DNA of 64,000 nt. It comes from Pacificibacter maritimus. GTDB lineage: Bacteria; Pseudomonadota; Alphaproteobacteria; Rhodobacterales; Rhodobacteraceae. Below are positions 37,844 to 46,864 of the stretch, piece by piece. Where the stretch lies: positions 373,184-437,183 of the forward strand of contig NZ_RKQK01000002.1 in assembly GCF_003814915.1 (NCBI RefSeq), in the 5' to 3' direction. Below the pieces are notes generated by a model that was given only the letters and a program-made list of their open reading frames with translations, was not told the DNA's origin and ran no database searches. Each line of letters starts with the position of its first letter. The stretch's first letter is position 1. The translations under genes and the position numbers were made by a program.

Positions 37844-37921
37844 ATGTTTCTAACATCAAAACTCACCACAGCTTTTATTGCCATGAGCGCCGCATATCAG
37901 CCCGCCGCAAAGGAGCAATAA
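37844..37921 (+). CDS. possible 25-residue leader peptide of hemP
   Basis: The frame MFLTSKLTTAFIAMSAAYQP continues for five more codons and stops with TAA immediately before the hemP ATG. The hemP ribosome site (AAAGGAG) lies inside its last codons, so translation could be coupled. No strong ribosome site of its own was seen. It may be chance. Confidence 0.35.
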   Translation: MFLTSKLTTAFIAMSAAYQPAAKEQ

Positions 37922-38089
37922 ATGAGCACCCCACCAGCAAAAACACCTACAGCGGATCTTATGCACAGCTTGCCTACCTATCAAGCGCGGGAGCTGACCG
38001 AGAATGGCGAACAAGCCCTTATTGTGATGGAAAATCAAGTATATACTCTGCGCATCACCCGTGCGGGCAAACTTATCTTAACAAAGTAA
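37922..38089 (+). CDS. hemP: hemin uptake protein HemP
   Basis: 55 residues. The C-terminal half, with a VMENQVYTLRITRAGKLILT pattern, is the full HemP/HmuP signature. HemP proteins are small iron- and heme-linked regulators or uptake factors, usually next to TonB and heme systems. The ribosome site AAGGAG precedes the ATG. The gene closes the iron block. Confidence 0.9.
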   Translation: MSTPPAKTPTADLMHSLPTYQARELTENGEQALIVMENQVYTLRITRAGKLILTK

Positions 38090-38157
38090 ATCAAGATTTA
38101 TGTCCGGTCGCGGCCTGATTTAGCAAGCCCCTGTGCAGCGACTTTACGCTTACAAAA

Positions 38158-38176
38158 AATGCCCCAATGGGGCATT
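38158..38176 (-). terminator. terminator of the sugar transferase gene
   Basis: The 8-bp stem AATGCCCC / GGGGCATT has a 3-nt loop and is followed on the minus strand by TTTTTTG. It lies 27 bp beyond the transferase stop codon. Confidence 0.85.
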
Positions 38177-38202
38177 CGTGTGTTCTCTGGATTTTTGTAA
38201 GC

Positions 38203-38886
38203 TTACTTGCCTTCGCGTTTGATGACGACCGCAAAGGTCTTCCAAAACAAATTTATATCTGTGACCAAGGACAGTGTGCGGTAGTATTCTTCATCATATC
38301 CGACACGCTCAATGAATGTTGATTCATTGCGTGTAGAGACCTGCCAAGCGCCAGAAATACCAGGGCGCATTTTGAAATAGGCTTTCCCACCCGCATTCAA
38401 ATACATTGCGCTTTGGCTCGGCAAAAAGGGGCGCGGCCCGAAAAAGCTCATGTCACCAAAGAGCACATTCAAAAACTGCGGCAATTCATCCAGACTGGTT
38501 TTTCTTAGAATATTCCCAATTTTTGTGATGCGTGGATCAACATCAAGCTTTTGGTACAATTCCCATTCTTTACGAATTTCAGGATCTTTGCGACACATTT
38601 CGATCAAATGCTCTTCGGCATCGACCCGCATTGTCCGCAACTTCAGACACCGAAAATGTTTACCATCTTTTCCCACGCGCGCCTGCTTGAAAAAGGCAGA
38701 ACCACCATCGCGACGCACGATAAGTGCCAAAAGCAAGATTACGGGAAAGACAATCGGCGCTAAAACAAGGCATAAACAGATATCAAATAAACGTTTGCCA
38801 AAAAACCTATAGACCATGGCCGATTTAACATTGTCGCAAGCAGTTTCCACCGGACGAGAAATAATTTCAGTCGAAAAATTTGTCAC
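38203..38886 (-). CDS. initiating polyprenyl-phosphate sugar transferase
   Basis: 227 residues of the bacterial sugar transferase family (WbaP/PglC-type core). One membrane segment lies at about 30-58 (LFDICLCLVLAPIVFPVILL). Catalytic-domain motifs follow: FKQARVGKDGKHFRCLKLRT, KTSLDELPQFLNVLFGDMSF, GPRPFLPSQ and MRPGISGAWQV. It would put the first sugar phosphate on undecaprenyl phosphate for exopolysaccharide synthesis. It stands alone, without other polysaccharide genes in the window. Confidence 0.9.
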   Translation of the reverse strand: MTNFSTEIISRPVETACDNVKSAMVYRFFGKRLFDICLCLVLAPIVFPVILLLALIVRRDGGSAFFKQARVGKDGKHFRCLKLRTMRVDAEEHLIEMCRKDPEIRKEWELYQKLDVDPRITKIGNILRKTSLDELPQFLNVLFGDMSFFGPRPFLPSQSAMYLNAGGKAYFKMRPGISGAWQVSTRNESTFIERVGYDEEYYRTLSLVTDINLFWKTFAVVIKREGK

Positions 38887-39298
38887 TCAATCTCTCCTAG
38901 TCCAGCACATGCCGAGTTCAAGGTCAGCCTTAAAATTGACGCTTCGACGTAACGTCATAACGCAAAAAACAATCTTCACAACATTGTTAGCAAGAAATTA
39001 ACATCCACTGTTGCATTTTTTTACGACAGTTTTTTGTATTTTTTGATAACCCCTTGAAACAAGGTATAAACTGAGAAATGCCGTTATAAATTGAAGTATA
39101 AAAACGGCTTTTTCCTAAGCTTAATGCTTACGTATTAGACTCAATACGAAAAGAATATCGATTCGTTCTTGCAGGCCTCATCGCGAAAAAAGCATGCCAA
39201 ACGCCTATCTCGGCCAATAAGACTGCGCTTTTCATGCAAGAAAGCCGCCCGAATGAATCATTCGAACGACTTGAATTTTTAGAAATGGGTGCTGATCT
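38887..39298. other. AT-rich intergenic region
   Basis: 412 bp between the sugar transferase and ychF. It is AT-rich, with runs of T around 39015-39050 and a palindrome GAATGA-A-TCATTC near 39254-39266. It must hold the transferase promoter. No gene or RNA gene was recognised. Confidence 0.4.
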
Positions 39299-40396
39299 CT
39301 AGGTGTTAAACAAAAAGTGCATCACATCGCCGTCTTGTACGATGTAGCCCTTGCCCTCAGCGCGCATTTTGCCTGTTTCTTTGGCCTTTGTTTCGCCCTG
39401 ACAGGCAATGTAATCGTCATAGGCGATGGTTTCAGCACGAATGAAGCCGCGTTCGAAATCACCATGGATAACGCCAGCGGCAGCAGGCGCGCCAGTGCCC
39501 GCTTTGATGGTCCAAGCCCGCGCCTCTTTTGGGCCAACTGTGAAATAAGTTTCCAATTTCAGCAGTTCGTAGCCTGCACGGATCAAACGGTCGAGGCCTG
39601 CTTCTTCCAGTCCCATTTCATCCAAAAACATGTCTGCTTCTTCGGCTTCAAGCTGAGAAATTTCTTCTTCGATCTTCGCAGAGATCACCACAGCGCCTGC
39701 GCCCTGCTCGGCCGCCATGGCCGCGACAGCGTCTGAATGCTTATTGCCTTTTGAGGCGTTTTCTTCTTCGACATTACACACATACAGAATGGGTTTTTGC
39801 GACAAAAGCTGCAGCAAACGCCACGCTTTGGCATCGTCTTCATCGACTTCAACTGTGCGCGCGGGCATATCGTTTTCGATTGCAGTCTGCGCGGCAGCCA
39901 AAAGACGGTCTTGTTGGATGGCGTCCTTATCGTTGCCCTTGATTTTACGCACCAAACCAGCACGACGCTTTTCGATACTTTCAAGATCAGACAGCATCAA
40001 TTCGGTTTCAATGACCTTTGCATCATCGACAGGATCAACACGGCCCTCAACATGGGTCACATCGCCATCTTCGAAACAGCGCACAACATGCGCAATCGCG
40101 TCACATTCACGGATGTTCGCCAAGAACTGGTTGCCGAGACCCTCACCTTTTGATGCCCCTTTAACCAAACCTGCGATATCAACGAAAGTCATGCGCGTCG
40201 GGATGATCTGTTTTGATCCAGCGATTTCAGCCAAGGCATCAAGCCGACTGTCAGGCACAGCCACTTCACCGACATTCGGTTCGATGGTGCAAAACGGAAA
40301 ATTGGCGGCCTGTGCGGCTGCGGTTTTCGTCAAAGCGTTAAAAAGTGTCGATTTGCCAACATTCGGCAGCCCGACGATACCCATTTTGAAACCCAT
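39299..40396 (-). CDS. ychF: ribosome-associated ATPase/GTPase YchF
   Basis: 365 residues. The G1 motif GLPNVGKST lies at residues 9-17, followed by the coiled-coil insertion and a C-terminal TGS domain ending YIVQDGDVMHFLFNT. YchF binds ATP and the ribosome and is a universal OBG-family protein. The length is normal (363 in E. coli). Single gene. Confidence 0.96.
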   Translation of the reverse strand: MGFKMGIVGLPNVGKSTLFNALTKTAAAQAANFPFCTIEPNVGEVAVPDSRLDALAEIAGSKQIIPTRMTFVDIAGLVKGASKGEGLGNQFLANIRECDAIAHVVRCFEDGDVTHVEGRVDPVDDAKVIETELMLSDLESIEKRRAGLVRKIKGNDKDAIQQDRLLAAAQTAIENDMPARTVEVDEDDAKAWRLLQLLSQKPILYVCNVEEENASKGNKHSDAVAAMAAEQGAGAVVISAKIEEEISQLEAEEADMFLDEMGLEEAGLDRLIRAGYELLKLETYFTVGPKEARAWTIKAGTGAPAAAGVIHGDFERGFIRAETIAYDDYIACQGETKAKETGKMRAEGKGYIVQDGDVMHFLFNT

Positions 40397-40534
40397 TTCG
40401 CGTCCCTCTTATGTCATTTCCCGCGTATCTAAGCGCCAAACAGCTATCGCGCAAGTGCGCCTAAGCCCAATGAGCATTGCAACTGACGCAAAGATCGGCG
40501 AAACCTAGCCCTAAATGGTATAACGGAGCCCGCT

Positions 40535-41326
40535 ATGACACGTATCGACACCACATTTGCCACGCTGAAAGCCGAAGGTAAAAAGGCCTTTGTTGCCTAT
40601 ATAATGGCGGGCGATACGGATGAGGCCAAATCCCTTGAAATCATGAAAGCCCTGCCTGACGCGGGTGTGGACGTGATCGAATTGGGCATCCCTTTTACCG
40701 ATCCAATGGCGGATGGCGGCACCATTCAACTGGCAGGGCAGCGCGCCTTGGCTCAAGGGATGACTTTGCAAAAAACACTCGACATGGCCAGCGAGTTTCG
40801 CAAAACCAATGACAGCACGCCGATCGTTTTGATGGGCTATTTCAACCCGATCTTTTCACGCGGCGTTGATGCATTCTTGTCTGACTGTACGGCCGCGGGT
40901 ATCGATGGCTTGATCGTTGTGGATTTACCCCCTGAAGAAGACGACATGCTATGTTTGCCCGCACAAGACGCGGGTTTGAACTTTATCCGATTGGCGACCC
41001 CAACGACCGACGAAGCGCGCCTGCCTAAAGTCCTGACCAATACGTCTGGTTTTGTTTACTATGTTTCGGTCAATGGCGTTACGGGCTCAGCCGAAGCGTC
41101 CGGTGCCAATGTTGGGCCTGAAGTGGCTCGAATTAAGTCTCATACGGATTTACCTGTGATCGTTGGCTTTGGCGTGAATACGCCAGAGAAAGCGCGCGAA
41201 ATTGCATCTATCGCGGATGGAACTGTGGTGGGATCCGCCATTGTCAGCCAAATCGCGCAGGGGAAATCTGTCGAAGAAGTGACAGCCTTTGTAAAATCTT
41301 TGGCAGACGGCGCGCATAGCGCATAG
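40535..41326 (+). CDS. trpA: tryptophan synthase alpha chain
   Basis: 263 residues. The catalytic residues Glu49 and Asp60 are in [15 protein letters not shown]. The phosphate site is in [10 protein letters not shown]. It cleaves indole-glycerol phosphate to indole. It is separate from trpB and trpF, which lie about 12 kb downstream on the opposite strand. The ATG at 40535 gives a standard N-terminus ([20 protein letters not shown]). Confidence 0.96.
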   Translation: MTRIDTTFATLKAEGKKAFVAYIMAGDTDEAKSLEIMKALPDAGVDVIELGIPFTDPMADGGTIQLAGQRALAQGMTLQKTLDMASEFRKTNDSTPIVLMGYFNPIFSRGVDAFLSDCTAAGIDGLIVVDLPPEEDDMLCLPAQDAGLNFIRLATPTTDEARLPKVLTNTSGFVYYVSVNGVTGSAEASGANVGPEVARIKSHTDLPVIVGFGVNTPEKAREIASIADGTVVGSAIVSQIAQGKSVEEVTAFVKSLADGAHSA

Positions 41327-41355
41327 CACCCCGCGCCGATCATGGAGCACAGCTG

Positions 41356-42231
41356 ATGTCACAGGATCTGGTCACGATTTCATCGCCCGAATTGACGGCG
41401 CAAGTGGCACCTCTTGGCGCTGAATTGCAGTCAATTCAAACCACGACAGGGCAGGATTTGTTGTGGAATGGTGATCATGCCTATTGGTCTGGGCGTGCCC
41501 CTATCTTATTTCCGATTGTCGGGCGTGCGCCCAATGATCGCATTTCTGTTGGCACGTTTTCGGCCCCAATGAAACAACACGGGTTTGCGCGGCGCTCTGT
41601 TTTTCGCTTAGAGACTCAGACCCAAAACATGTGCCGCTTTGTTTTAACCGACAATGAAGCGACTCGCGCGCAGTATCCCTTTGCCTTTCGCCTGACCGTC
41701 ACACATCAAATCACTGGTGCCACTCTTGAGAGCCGTGTTGATCTCCGTAACGATAGTAGGATGCCCATGCCGTTTGGTTTTGGCTTTCACCCTGCCTTTG
41801 TTTGGCCGCTTCCCAATGCCAAAAAAGCCGCGCCCCACACCATCACATTGCACAATAAGGGCGAACCCGAATTGGCACGCCTGACTGATGGCTTACTATC
41901 CCCCATGCGCTATCCCTCGCCTTTTACAGATGGACAACTGACCTTGGACCATAGCCAGTTTGACCAAGACGCCATGATATTTCCGACAGGCGCGGGCACT
42001 GACTTGACCTATGGGGCATCAGGCGCGACGCAATTGGATTTTACTTTTGAAAACCTGCCCAATCTTGCCATTTGGACAAAGGCAAACGCACCCTTTGTGT
42101 GTATTGAGCCGTGGCATGGAATGGCGGCTCAGATGCAAACATCAGATCAAATCGCGGATCGTCCCAACACTGTCACACTTGCTCCAGATGATAGCACGAC
42201 ATTCGCCATGACTGTCACCGTGCAGCCTTAA
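41356..42231 (+). CDS. aldose 1-epimerase family protein
   Basis: 291 residues. The family pattern is clear: TAQVAPLGAELQSI, WSGRAPILFPIVGRAPNDRI, MKQHGFARRSVF, GFGFHPAFVWPL with the catalytic His, and CIEPWHGMAAQ. It mutarotates a hexose or pentose. It is of the LacX/YihR type; the precise sugar is unknown. It begins 29 nt after trpA and may be co-transcribed. Confidence 0.87.
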   Translation: MSQDLVTISSPELTAQVAPLGAELQSIQTTTGQDLLWNGDHAYWSGRAPILFPIVGRAPNDRISVGTFSAPMKQHGFARRSVFRLETQTQNMCRFVLTDNEATRAQYPFAFRLTVTHQITGATLESRVDLRNDSRMPMPFGFGFHPAFVWPLPNAKKAAPHTITLHNKGEPELARLTDGLLSPMRYPSPFTDGQLTLDHSQFDQDAMIFPTGAGTDLTYGASGATQLDFTFENLPNLAIWTKANAPFVCIEPWHGMAAQMQTSDQIADRPNTVTLAPDDSTTFAMTVTVQP

Positions 42232-42319
42232 GCTGCCATGTGACAAAACTTGCCGCACTGGCCGCTTTGTCCTAAATGCCTGTTCACTTTGATAACCTTT
42301 TCACCATGAGGCCCAGACC

Positions 42320-43429
42320 ATGATCCAGACGCCCTATTACCTGATCGATAAATCGCGCCTATTGCCAAACATGGAAAAGATTGCGCGATTGCGTGAGGCG
42401 TCTGGCGCCAAGGCTTTGTTGGCGCTCAAATGCTTTGCCAGCTGGCCTGTTTTTGATTTCATGTCCGATTATATGGATGGCACAACTTCATCATCACTTT
42501 ACGAAGTTAAACTTGGGCGTGACAAATTTGGTGTTGGAAAAGATAAAGAAACCCATGCTTATTCTGTTGCTTGGGCCGATCATGAAATCGATGAAGTGCT
42601 GCAGGTGTCAGATAAAGTTATTTTCAACACCGCAGCGCAATTGCAACGGTTCGAGGCCAAATCACACGGCCACATACGCGGTTTACGGGTCAATCCTGGC
42701 GTATCGACATCTGACTTTGACCTTGCCGATCCCGCCCGCCCCTTTTCGCGTCTTGGTGAACATACCGTTGCGGGTATAGCACCCGTTGCGGATCTGATTT
42801 CAGGGTTCATGTTTCACAACAATTGTGAAAACGACGATTTTGACCGCTTTGATGACATGCTTTGTCACATCGAAGATCGCTTTGGCGGGCTGATCAAACG
42901 CATGCAATGGATTTCTCTTGGCGGTGGCATTCATTTTACAGGCGACGACTATCCGCTGGATAAATTCGCGGAACGCCTCAAACGATTTGCAGGGGAAAAC
43001 GAAGTCCAAGTCTATCTGGAACCTGGCGAAGCAGCCATCACGGGGTCGACCACTCTGGAAGTTTCGGTTTTGGACACACTGCACAACGGCAAAAACCTTG
43101 CCATTGTCGACAGTTCGATCGAGGCACATATGCTTGATCTGTTGATCTACCGCGAAAGCGCAAAAATCAGCCCCAACACAGGCGCGCATGATTGGATGGT
43201 CTGCGGCAAATCTTGTTTAGCGGGCGATATTTTTGGTGAATTCAAGTTCGAAGAGCCGCTCAAAACGGGGGATCGCCTGTCCATTCAAGATGCGGCAGGT
43301 TACACAATGGTAAAGAAAAACTGGTTCAACGGCGTCAAAATGCCCGCAATTGCCGTAAAAGAATTAGATGGAACCGTAAACCTAAAACGTGACTTCGGTT
43401 ACGATGACTTTATCACAGCCTTAGGCTAA
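42320..43429 (+). CDS. nspC: carboxynorspermidine/carboxyspermidine decarboxylase
   Basis: 369 residues, a PLP fold-III decarboxylase. The PLP Lys37 is in ALLALKCFASW. Later signatures are LGGGIHFTGDDYPLDKF, EPGEAAI and CGKSCLAGDIFGEF with the active-site Cys. It makes spermidine or norspermidine in the carboxynorspermidine route. The next gene supplies its substrate. GAGG lies before the ATG. Confidence 0.93.
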   Translation: MIQTPYYLIDKSRLLPNMEKIARLREASGAKALLALKCFASWPVFDFMSDYMDGTTSSSLYEVKLGRDKFGVGKDKETHAYSVAWADHEIDEVLQVSDKVIFNTAAQLQRFEAKSHGHIRGLRVNPGVSTSDFDLADPARPFSRLGEHTVAGIAPVADLISGFMFHNNCENDDFDRFDDMLCHIEDRFGGLIKRMQWISLGGGIHFTGDDYPLDKFAERLKRFAGENEVQVYLEPGEAAITGSTTLEVSVLDTLHNGKNLAIVDSSIEAHMLDLLIYRESAKISPNTGAHDWMVCGKSCLAGDIFGEFKFEEPLKTGDRLSIQDAAGYTMVKKNWFNGVKMPAIAVKELDGTVNLKRDFGYDDFITALG

Positions 43430-43473
43430 GCTCACCCTAGATTTATCACCCCAACTCTAAGAGGTCTTTTGGT

Positions 43474-44721
43474 TTGAAAAAGAACGTACTCATCATCGGC
43501 GCTGGCGGCGTCGCGCAGGTCGTCGTGCATAAATGTGCGCAAAACAACGATGTGTTTGGCGACATCCACCTCGCCAGCCGCACGCTTTCGAAATGTGAAA
43601 ACTTGCTTGCGACTGTCGCAGAGAAAAAAGCGATGAAACAAGAGGGCGTTTTGCAGGCCCATCAAGTGGACGCAATGGATACAGCGGCGGTGGTCGCTTT
43701 GATTAATAAGATCAACGCTGAAATTGTGATTAATGTTGGGTCTGCTTTCGTCAATATGACAGTGCTTGATGCCTGTATCGAAACGGGCGCGGCCTATATC
43801 GACACAGCGATTCACGAAGATCCCAAAAAGATTTGCGAGACACCCCCATGGTACGGCAATTACGAATGGAAAAAGCGCGATCTGTGCGCTGAGAAAGGCA
43901 TCACCGCGATCTTGGGCGCGGGCTTTGATCCGGGCGTTGTGAATGCTTTCGCGCGCTTTGCGATTGACGAGTTCATGGACGAGGTGACATCGATTGATAT
44001 CGTCGACATCAACGCGGGTGATCACGGCAAATATTTTGCCACCAATTTTGATCCAGAGATCAATTTTCGCGAGTTCACAGGCGTTGTCTATTCTTGGCAG
44101 CAAGGCGCTTGGCAAACCAATCAAATGTTCGAAATCGGCAAGGTTTGGGATATGCCCGTGGTTGGCCCCTCGCAGGCCTATATGTCTGGCCACGACGAGG
44201 TGCATTCTTTATCCGCCAACTACCCGCAAGCCGATGTGCGCTTTTGGATGGGTTTTGGCGATCACTACATCAACGTCTTTACAGTTTTGAAAAATCTTGG
44301 ACTTTTATCAGAACAGCCTGTGATGACAGCAGAAGGCCAAGAAGTGGTGCCGCTGAAAGTGGTCAAAGCGGTTCTACCTGACCCATCATCTTTGGCACCC
44401 AATTACACAGGCAAAACCTGCATCGGCGATCTGGTGAAAGGCACAAAAGATGGCGAAGAGGTCGAAGTCTTTGTCTACAACGTGGCCGATCACAAAGAAG
44501 CTTATAATGAGATCGGATCCCAAGGCATCTCCTTCACCGCAGGAGTCCCACCAGTCGCAGCGGCCATGTTGGTGGCCTCTGGCGAATGGGACGCGAAAAC
44601 CATGCGCAACGTGGAAGAGCTGGATCCAAAACCGTTCTTCACCATTATGGATCGCATTGGCTTGCCCACGCGCGTGCAAATCGGTGGTTTGGGCGGTAAA
44701 GATCAAGCTTGGAACGCTTAA
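43474..44721 (+). CDS. carboxynorspermidine/carboxyspermidine dehydrogenase (saccharopine dehydrogenase family)
   Basis: 415 residues from a TTG start preceded by GAGG at 43461. The NAD(P)-binding motif IIGAGGVAQVVVHK is at the N-terminus, followed by the family stretches ILGAGFDPGVVNAFARF and ETGAAYIDTAIHEDP. It condenses aspartate semialdehyde with a diamine to give carboxy(nor)spermidine, which NspC decarboxylates. The pair forms a polyamine operon closed by a strong terminator. Confidence 0.92.
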   Translation: MKKNVLIIGAGGVAQVVVHKCAQNNDVFGDIHLASRTLSKCENLLATVAEKKAMKQEGVLQAHQVDAMDTAAVVALINKINAEIVINVGSAFVNMTVLDACIETGAAYIDTAIHEDPKKICETPPWYGNYEWKKRDLCAEKGITAILGAGFDPGVVNAFARFAIDEFMDEVTSIDIVDINAGDHGKYFATNFDPEINFREFTGVVYSWQQGAWQTNQMFEIGKVWDMPVVGPSQAYMSGHDEVHSLSANYPQADVRFWMGFGDHYINVFTVLKNLGLLSEQPVMTAEGQEVVPLKVVKAVLPDPSSLAPNYTGKTCIGDLVKGTKDGEEVEVFVYNVADHKEAYNEIGSQGISFTAGVPPVAAAMLVASGEWDAKTMRNVEELDPKPFFTIMDRIGLPTRVQIGGLGGKDQAWNA

Positions 44722-44751
44722 AATCTGAGTAGATTTTATAGTCGACTTTAG

Positions 44752-44779
44752 GGGCCCGCAGTCATTGCGGGCCCTTTTT
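44752..44779 (+). terminator. terminator of the polyamine operon
   Basis: The 9-bp GC stem GGGCCCGCA / TGCGGGCCC has a 5-nt loop and is followed by TTTTT. Textbook intrinsic terminator. Confidence 0.95.
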
Positions 44780-44793
44780 AATCACCTAATGGT

Positions 44794-45744
44794 TTAATTT
44801 GCGCCAAAGTACATGCCCATATTATCGAGCGTTACCAGCTCGAAAGGAACAAATGTCAACGAGGGCACGGCTTTACCAGCCGCAAGATCAAGCGCATTCA
44901 GCAATGCATTCTCGCCTTGACCAGCCGCATTTTGGAACACGGTTACATCCATATCCCCCGCGCTCATTGACATAAGCGCCCCTTGGGTTGCATCAACTCC
45001 CCCAACAAGAACTTCATCCATGGATACGCCTGCCGCTTTCAAGGCATCAATTGCCCCCAGCGCCATACTGTCGTTATTGGCAAAGACTGCATCGACTGAA
45101 ACGCCAGACTCGATCTGTGCTGCGACGAATTCTTGCGCTTTTGCACGATCCCAATCTGCAACATCTTCGGCGACAATCTTGATAAAATCACATTCATCAG
45201 TTGCGAGCACTGTCTTCACAGCCTCAGATCGACCGACTGCACCCGCATGATCGTCTGGGCCACGCAGCAGCAGCGCAGTCGCACCATCTTGCTTGCCGGT
45301 TTCTTTGAGGACAGCACAGATTTCTTCGGCCTGAAGCCTCCCTGCATCATGTTCTGCGGAGGCAACAAAAGATTGTTTTGCAGGCATGCTATCAACGTTT
45401 TTCGGCGGCCGGTTCACAAAAATGATTGGCAGATCAGCATCTGCGGCCATATCACTTAATGTTTTGCCAATGTCTTCATCCACCACATGAAATACCACAG
45501 CATCGACATTGGAATTGATGAATGCTTTGAGCTGAGCCAGCTGCGTATCGCCATCGTTGTTCGTCTCAACAGACCTCAGTTCAATTCCACCAATTTCCTC
45601 AGCTTGGCTTTCAATACGGTCTTTAAGAACTGTCAAAAATGTGTCGCCAACACTGGCCATCGACACGCCGATAATTTCGGCTTGAGCAGCAGTAGCGCCG
45701 CCAAGAGATGCGGCGAGGGCCGCTGCAGTCAAGAAAGTTTTCAT
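44794..45744 (-). CDS. periplasmic sugar-binding protein (RbsB/LacI-like), orphan
   Basis: 316 residues from the ATG at 45744, preceded by GGAGGATCT; the open frame goes to 45897 but lacks that site. The signal peptide MKTFLTAAALAASLGGATAA ends near AQA. The mature part is a type I periplasmic binding protein (DAVVFHVVDEDIGKTLSDMA, DAVFANNDSMALGAIDALK, GVDATQGAL). No permease or ATPase gene is adjacent, so it may serve a distant transporter or act as a sensor partner. The divergent neighbour is a secreted PilJ-domain protein. Confidence 0.88.
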   Translation of the reverse strand: MKTFLTAAALAASLGGATAAQAEIIGVSMASVGDTFLTVLKDRIESQAEEIGGIELRSVETNNDGDTQLAQLKAFINSNVDAVVFHVVDEDIGKTLSDMAADADLPIIFVNRPPKNVDSMPAKQSFVASAEHDAGRLQAEEICAVLKETGKQDGATALLLRGPDDHAGAVGRSEAVKTVLATDECDFIKIVAEDVADWDRAKAQEFVAAQIESGVSVDAVFANNDSMALGAIDALKAAGVSMDEVLVGGVDATQGALMSMSAGDMDVTVFQNAAGQGENALLNALDLAAGKAVPSLTFVPFELVTLDNMGMYFGAN

Positions 45745-45905
45745 AGATCCTCCGAAAAATTCACAGGTTCTACCTAATCGTGACAGCTTAAAACTCCATG
45801 AAGATGCATCTAATGACCTAAAAGGCCCAAGAGAAAAGACCAACGTCTGTAACCGAATGGTAAGAAAATACAGCGATTGTTTGATCAAAGTTTTCAAACA
45901 TTAAA

Positions 45906-46784
45906 GTGATGATGTCTATGCGACGATGGGTTTTACATTTGACATTTTGGCTCTGTATTTTTGCACCCTCAACCACTTATGCGGAGGTATCGGTTTCTAC
46001 ACGCATCGAATTAGCAGGCTATCAAACTGCGTTGGCGCATCGTCTTGTTCGCGCCTTGTGTTATGCACAAGCGGACATACACCGTGACGAAAATCTGCAA
46101 TTGGCAGTCGAAACACGTGATGAAATATCTACATTGCTTGACGCTATGATTGAAGGAAATGAAGCGCGCGGAATAGCGGCAGAAACAGATAGCACGACGC
46201 AGACGCTCCTGAGTTCTACTCAAAAGATCTGGACGCCCACCAAGAAAAAAGTCGATGCTTATTTATCGGGTGAACCTTTTACGGATAAAAACCTCACAAA
46301 GCTAAGCTTTAAGGCCGATTCACTACAGAAATCATGGGCAAGTCTTATCAGTCGATATGAACTAAAATCGACGGTTGTCGGTGGTGCACACAACCTTGGT
46401 GTCGCACGGCACATTGCTGCCGCTAATCGACAGAGTTCGCTTATCGAACAAGCTGGCAAGCTGAGTTGCTTGGTCTGGTTGAACGGCGGACCAGACAAAG
46501 CCAAGTACCAGTTTGACCAACTGTCGCAGATCCTTCCGACTTTTCATCTAAACACCTTTGGATTGGCCTTTAGCCATACCGCGATTGGACTACCTCCGCC
46601 GCCTACATTTGATATTCAAACGCGCAACTTTGAAAGCTGGCTGGAGTGGGTTTCATTAAGTGGCATGTTCGACGCGACGCTTGATGGTAAGGTGAGTCCT
46701 GATGAACTTATCGCCATGGCCCATGGTATAAACATGCTGACGCTCACCTTTACTGAGACCATGAAACTCTACCTCCAGTTATAA
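45906..46784 (+). CDS. secreted protein with PilJ-type (type IV pili sensor) domain
   Basis: 292 residues. The N-terminus MMMSMRRWVLHLTFWLCIFA with a cut near TTYA is a signal peptide. Residues about 34-150 read like the 'iNlaGrqRmLsqr' helical sensor domain: IELAGYQTALAHRLVRALCY then TRDEISTLLDAMIEG. The C-terminal half has a similar second set of helices (GVARHIAAANRQSSLIEQAG). No transmembrane helix or signalling domain follows, so it would be a free periplasmic protein. Function unknown. It is divergent from the sugar-binding protein across 161 bp. Confidence 0.6.
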   Translation: MMMSMRRWVLHLTFWLCIFAPSTTYAEVSVSTRIELAGYQTALAHRLVRALCYAQADIHRDENLQLAVETRDEISTLLDAMIEGNEARGIAAETDSTTQTLLSSTQKIWTPTKKKVDAYLSGEPFTDKNLTKLSFKADSLQKSWASLISRYELKSTVVGGAHNLGVARHIAAANRQSSLIEQAGKLSCLVWLNGGPDKAKYQFDQLSQILPTFHLNTFGLAFSHTAIGLPPPPTFDIQTRNFESWLEWVSLSGMFDATLDGKVSPDELIAMAHGINMLTLTFTETMKLYLQL

Positions 46785-46864
46785 AGTAACACGGGCCTCT
46801 TGATCTAATCTGCTTAATACCCTCTAATTGGTAAGGAAATATATCCAATTTAGAAAGCTCGATC

